A stretch of DNA of 64,000 bases. Origin: DASRDB01 sp035652815. GTDB taxonomy: Bacteria; Chloroflexota; Ktedonobacteria; Ktedonobacterales; Ktedonobacteraceae. Both the position numbers and the translations under genes were made by a program. The stretch's first letter is position 1. Each line of letters starts with the position of its first letter. Below, piece by piece: positions 61,420 to 64,000 of the stretch. The stretch covers positions 620,001 through 684,000 of the forward strand of contig DASRDB010000003.1 of NCBI GenBank assembly GCA_035652815.1. Direction: 5' to 3'. The notes under the pieces were generated by a model. That model had not been told where the DNA came from. It made no database searches and saw only the letters and a list, made by a program, of their open reading frames with translations.

Positions 61420-62051
61420 CGAACGAACAGGCCACCCGCAAGGCCGGGCGTCCGCGCAGCGCCAGGTCACACCAGGCTATCATTTCAGCAACCCTCGAAT
61501 TGCTGGCAGAAGAGGGCTTTGAGGCTATGAGCATCGAGGGCATTGCCGCCCGCGCCGGAGTTGGCAAAACCACCATCTACCGGCGCTGGCCCTCAAAAAA
61601 CGAACTGGTGGTTGACGCGCTGGATACCCTGCGCAGCGATATCTCGAGTATTGATACCGGCAGCCTGCGCAGCGACCTGTTCGCTATTCTGCGCAACACC
61701 TCTTTACAAAACCTGAGCCTGTTTGAAAACCTCACCTTAAAAATGATCGGGGAACTGAGAACGAATCCTGAAATCTACCGCGTCTTTCACTCGCGCCTCG
61801 TTGCCCCTCGCATGCAACAATTCACGCAGATAGTCGAGCGAGCTAAAGCGCGAGGAGAACTTCACCAGGATATCGATCCCCTCCTCATTGTTGATCTCAT
61901 TGCCGGGCCGTTGTTTTTCCGTTCGCTCTTTTCCAGCTTCGTAGCTCAGCCTTCGCCCGACCTGCTAGAACACATTATTGATGCCGTGTTGTATGGCATC
62001 CTGCGCGAGCAACCGGCTCAAAATCCAGCACAATACACTCATTCTGACTGA
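61416..62051 (+). CDS. TetR/AcrR-family repressor
   Basis: A 211-residue protein. The TetR helix-turn-helix is in residues about 18-63 (ISATLELLAEEGFEAMSIEG, IAARAGVGKTTIYRRWPSK), followed by the all-helical ligand domain with a TetR C-terminal-type segment. It starts at TTG preceded by AAAGGAGG and overlaps the exporter's stop (TTGA), implying translational coupling. It probably represses the exporter and itself through the palindrome at 59788-59806, with the drug as inducer. Confidence 0.93.
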   Translation: MTNEQATRKAGRPRSARSHQAIISATLELLAEEGFEAMSIEGIAARAGVGKTTIYRRWPSKNELVVDALDTLRSDISSIDTGSLRSDLFAILRNTSLQNLSLFENLTLKMIGELRTNPEIYRVFHSRLVAPRMQQFTQIVERAKARGELHQDIDPLLIVDLIAGPLFFRSLFSSFVAQPSPDLLEHIIDAVLYGILREQPAQNPAQYTHSD

Positions 62052-62083
62052 ACTATCCTGTTCTTCTATCCAGCAACATTGTA

Positions 62084-62112
62084 TTGACATCCCACAACAA
62101 TCCTGCTATAGT
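62084..62112 (+). promoter_or_regulatory. Strong promoter of the XRE-type gene
   Basis: TTGACA (62084-62089), 17 bases, TATAGT (62107-62112): the strongest consensus promoter seen in this window. No operator-like palindrome overlaps it. Confidence 0.8.
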
Positions 62113-62151
62113 AAAACAGAAATGTTCATTTAATAGCAGGAGGTATTGCGC

Positions 62152-62418
62152 GTGACGATCTCTTGCAGGCTGCGCTTGCTGCTGGCAAAGGTCAATGTCG
62201 AGCGAGCAAAACAGGGCAAGCCGCCTCTGAGCCTGCGCCGACTGGCCGAGGAAAGCGGCGTCTCATTGAGTGTCCTGGCGGCCCTGAACACTGGACGAAG
62301 CCAGCGCATCGACTACAATACGATAGACCAGCTTCTGGCCTATTTCAATTCGTACTTTTCTGTCACCACCAGTGATCTACTCGCCTGGGAACAGGATTCA
62401 CATACGCTGGTCAGTTAA
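62152..62418 (+). CDS. Small XRE-like helix-turn-helix protein
   Basis: An 88-residue protein, essentially one Cro/CI-type domain: LSLRRLAEESGVSLSVLAAL contains the helix-turn-helix, and IDYNTIDQLLAYFNSYFSV is the typical final helix pair. I use the GTG at 62152, 7 bases after AGGAGGT; a TTG at 62146 is too close. It stands ahead of the methionine aminopeptidase gene with a 54-base gap. Its target is unknown. Confidence 0.82.
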   Translation: MTISCRLRLLLAKVNVERAKQGKPPLSLRRLAEESGVSLSVLAALNTGRSQRIDYNTIDQLLAYFNSYFSVTTSDLLAWEQDSHTLVS

Positions 62419-62472
62419 GCACGTTCTTTATGCTCTATACAAAACAGTAAACAAAAGAAAGCGAAATTAGAC

Positions 62473-63261
62473 ATGGCAGTTATGTTAAAATCGCGCAGCG
62501 AAATCGCGCAGTTGCGAGAAGCCGGGCGGCTGGTCGCTCAGACATACGATGTGCTGCGTCCCTATATCAAACCGGGTGTCTCAACCGGAGAACTCGACAA
62601 AATCGCGGAAGATTTCATTCGCAGTAAGGGTGCGAAACCGATCTACAAGGGCTATGGAGCGCGTCCGGCTCGCAACGGCGTGCCAGGAGTTCCGCCATTC
62701 CCTGCGACGATCTGTGTCGCGATCAATGATGTCATCTGTCACGGCATTCCCAGTTCCAAGCAACTGCTCAAAGAGGGAGATATCATCGGCATCGACATCG
62801 GCGTCCTCTACAAAGGCTGGGTTGGTGACTCCTGCGTCACCTTCGCGGTCGGCAACCTTGACCCCGAAACGCAGCATTTGATGGACGTGGCGAAGCGCTG
62901 CATGGAACTGGGTATTGAACAGGCACGCGCCGGGAAGCGACTTGGTGACATCGGCGCGGCCATTCAGGACTATGCCGAATCCAACGGCTTCTCCACGGTA
63001 CGCGAGTTTGTCGGACATGGCGTTGGTCATTCTCTGCACGAAGACCCGCAGGTGCCGCACTTCGGTCGCCCGCATACTGGCCTGCGGCTCCAGACCGGCA
63101 TGGTCTTCACTGTGGAACCAATGATAAACGCTGGCGGCTACCAGACCAGAATCATGCCCGACCGCTGGACGGTCCGCACGGCAGATGGCTCGCGCTCCGC
63201 GCAATTCGAGCATACCCTCGCCGTTACCGAAGGCGCGCCCGAATTGTTGACGCTGCCTTAA
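62473..63261 (+). CDS. map: Methionine aminopeptidase, type I
   Basis: A 262-residue pita-bread-fold metalloenzyme. The substrate histidine is in VICHGIPSS. The metal ligands are Asp in GIDIGVLYKGWVGDSCVT, His in FVGHGVGHSLHEDPQVPHFG, Glu in VFTVEPMINAG and Glu in QFEHTLAVTE. It removes the initiator methionine from nascent proteins in the cytosol. The gene is away from the usual ribosomal-protein cluster, suggesting a second copy. The ribosome-binding site is weak. Confidence 0.96.
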   Translation: MAVMLKSRSEIAQLREAGRLVAQTYDVLRPYIKPGVSTGELDKIAEDFIRSKGAKPIYKGYGARPARNGVPGVPPFPATICVAINDVICHGIPSSKQLLKEGDIIGIDIGVLYKGWVGDSCVTFAVGNLDPETQHLMDVAKRCMELGIEQARAGKRLGDIGAAIQDYAESNGFSTVREFVGHGVGHSLHEDPQVPHFGRPHTGLRLQTGMVFTVEPMINAGGYQTRIMPDRWTVRTADGSRSAQFEHTLAVTEGAPELLTLP

Positions 63262-63273
63262 ATCATGTGTTTG

Positions 63274-63463
63274 TTGTAGGGACGCGCTGATGAATGTTAA
63301 CCAAGAAAGAGGGAAGACCCAGGCAGGTCATGCTGAGCGCCGCGAAGGAGCTGCGGTCGCGACGCACGCCTCGGCGGGGGACCACGATTCTTCGCGGCGC
63401 TCAGCATGACAGGGGGCACTAGACCCCCATCTTGTGTCAACATCCATCAGCGCGTCCCTACAA
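63274..63463. repeat. Composite palindromic element, second copy
   Basis: The outer ends are TTGTAGGGACGCGCTGATG (63274 on) and CATCAGCGCGTCCCTACAA (to 63463), with a family B palindrome (about 63330-63412) at the centre. The plan matches 43404-43594. The TAG at its right end (63458-63460, minus strand) is the stop codon of the BKACE gene. Confidence 0.87.
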
Positions 63464-64000
63464 CAATTTATCATCCTGTTTTCTATACCGTTCCAATTGC
63501 AATATTTCCCGGGCCTGCGCAGGTGTAGCAACCGGGCGATCCAATTCTCCGGCAATGCGCGCAATTCGAGCTACCAGTTCCGCGTTGCTTTTCGCTAATT
63601 GCCCTTTACGATAGTAAATATTATCCTCAAAGCCGACGCGCACATTGCCACCCATTGCCAGGGCGATTGTTCCTAATGTGAGCTGGTGCCTGCCGATACC
63701 AGCCACACTCCACGTGCTATCGGGTGGCAGGCATCGCACCATATGCACAAGGTGTACAGGGTCGGCGACCAGCGCGCCAGGAACGCCCATCACAAAATCA
63801 AAATGTATGGGGTCACTAATCAGTCCCATCGAATGCAGGCGCAGCGCTTCGTCGATCATGCCCACGTCGAACACTTCGATTTCCGGCACGATGCCATATT
63901 CACGCAGGCGGCGCGCAAAGGACTCTACAAGACCACGATTGTTCATGAAGACGCCATCACCAAAGTTGACGGTGCCGGTGGTAAGCGTTGCCATATCGGG
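63458..64000 (-). CDS. BKACE/DUF849 family enzyme, C-terminal part (5' cut by window edge)
   Basis: The frame enters from the right edge and runs for 180 codons, the last two-thirds of a beta-keto acid cleavage enzyme (3-keto-5-aminohexanoate cleavage type). Visible family motifs are VNFGDGVFMNNRGLVESFAR, PEIEVFDVGMIDEALRL, DFVMGVPGALVADPVHLVHM and GGNVRVGFEDNIYYRKGQLA. The family condenses a beta-keto acid with acetyl-CoA in a zinc-dependent reaction, in lysine fermentation and carnitine breakdown. The N-terminal metal-site histidines are outside the window. Its stop lies inside a repeat. Confidence 0.9.
   Translation of the reverse strand, partial: PDMATLTTGTVNFGDGVFMNNRGLVESFARRLREYGIVPEIEVFDVGMIDEALRLHSMGLISDPIHFDFVMGVPGALVADPVHLVHMVRCLPPDSTWSVAGIGRHQLTLGTIALAMGGNVRVGFEDNIYYRKGQLAKSNAELVARIARIAGELDRPVATPAQAREILQLERYRKQDDKLL

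Overview
The window reads as chromosomal DNA of a filamentous, soil-type Chloroflexota of the class Ktedonobacteria. This is inferred, not proven. The clues are a mid-range base composition, AfsR/SARP-like BTAD regulators, a cytosolic CHAT-protease/subtilase cassette, PQQ-propeller lipoproteins, a cytochrome P450, many ABC importers and several families of palindromic intergenic repeats. No rRNA, tRNA, CRISPR array, transposase or phage gene was seen. Both window edges cut a gene: a HAD hydrolase on the left and a BKACE/DUF849 enzyme on the right.

Layout. 1-4.8 kb holds a HAD hydrolase end, a nucleotidyltransferase, a BTAD/TPR regulator, a double GNAT protein and a small membrane protein. 4.9-8.8 kb is a PadR-controlled MacB/FtsX-type ABC operon with a clear promoter and operator. 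9-13.5 kb holds a PQQ-propeller lipoprotein, an MFS transporter, a SnoaL-like protein and a HEAT-repeat protein. 13.4-26.9 kb is an aminosugar and cell-wall recycling locus. It has an Opp/Dpp-type importer, a GlmS-like SIS isomerase or deaminase, NagA, a GntR/UTRA regulator, MurQ, an aminosugar kinase and NagZ. Together these would import or salvage GlcNAc-anhydro/MurNAc oligomers and convert them to GlcNAc-6-P, GlcN-6-P and fructose-6-P. 27-30.5 kb holds small proteins, a GT9 glycosyltransferase and a pentapeptide-repeat protein.

31-37.5 kb is the most unusual region: one strand-coherent cassette of a sigma-like factor, a zinc-finger anti-sigma-like protein with a C-terminal beta domain, a TPR-CHAT caspase-like protease, and a soluble S8 subtilase with a long unassigned N-terminus. 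It ends at a perfect 50-base palindromic terminator. It looks like a sensor-protease cascade of the kind found in bacterial conflict or stress systems.

37.5-48.3 kb is mixed: AI-2E exporter, GCS2-type carboxylate-amine ligase, aldo/keto reductase, a decayed aminoglycoside-adenylyltransferase remnant, P450, GerMN lipoprotein, LysM-CHAP hydrolase, amidase and an ANT(6)-like protein. 48.4-53.5 kb is a glycoside hydrolase plus a MalEFG-type sugar importer. 54-57.8 kb holds an NnrS-like membrane protein (probably leaderless), GNAT, dienelactone hydrolase and two small membrane proteins. 58-64 kb holds hydroxybutyrate dehydrogenase, class II aldolase, a DHA2 exporter with its TetR regulator and operator, an XRE regulator, methionine aminopeptidase and the BKACE fragment.

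Three palindromic repeat families punctuate the gaps: one with ends TGTAGGG(A/G)CG, one with GTCATCCTGAGCG, and one with CACCCGCAAGGGG. The first often supplies the TAG stop codon of the adjoining gene, and two copies of the second sit nested inside copies of the first.
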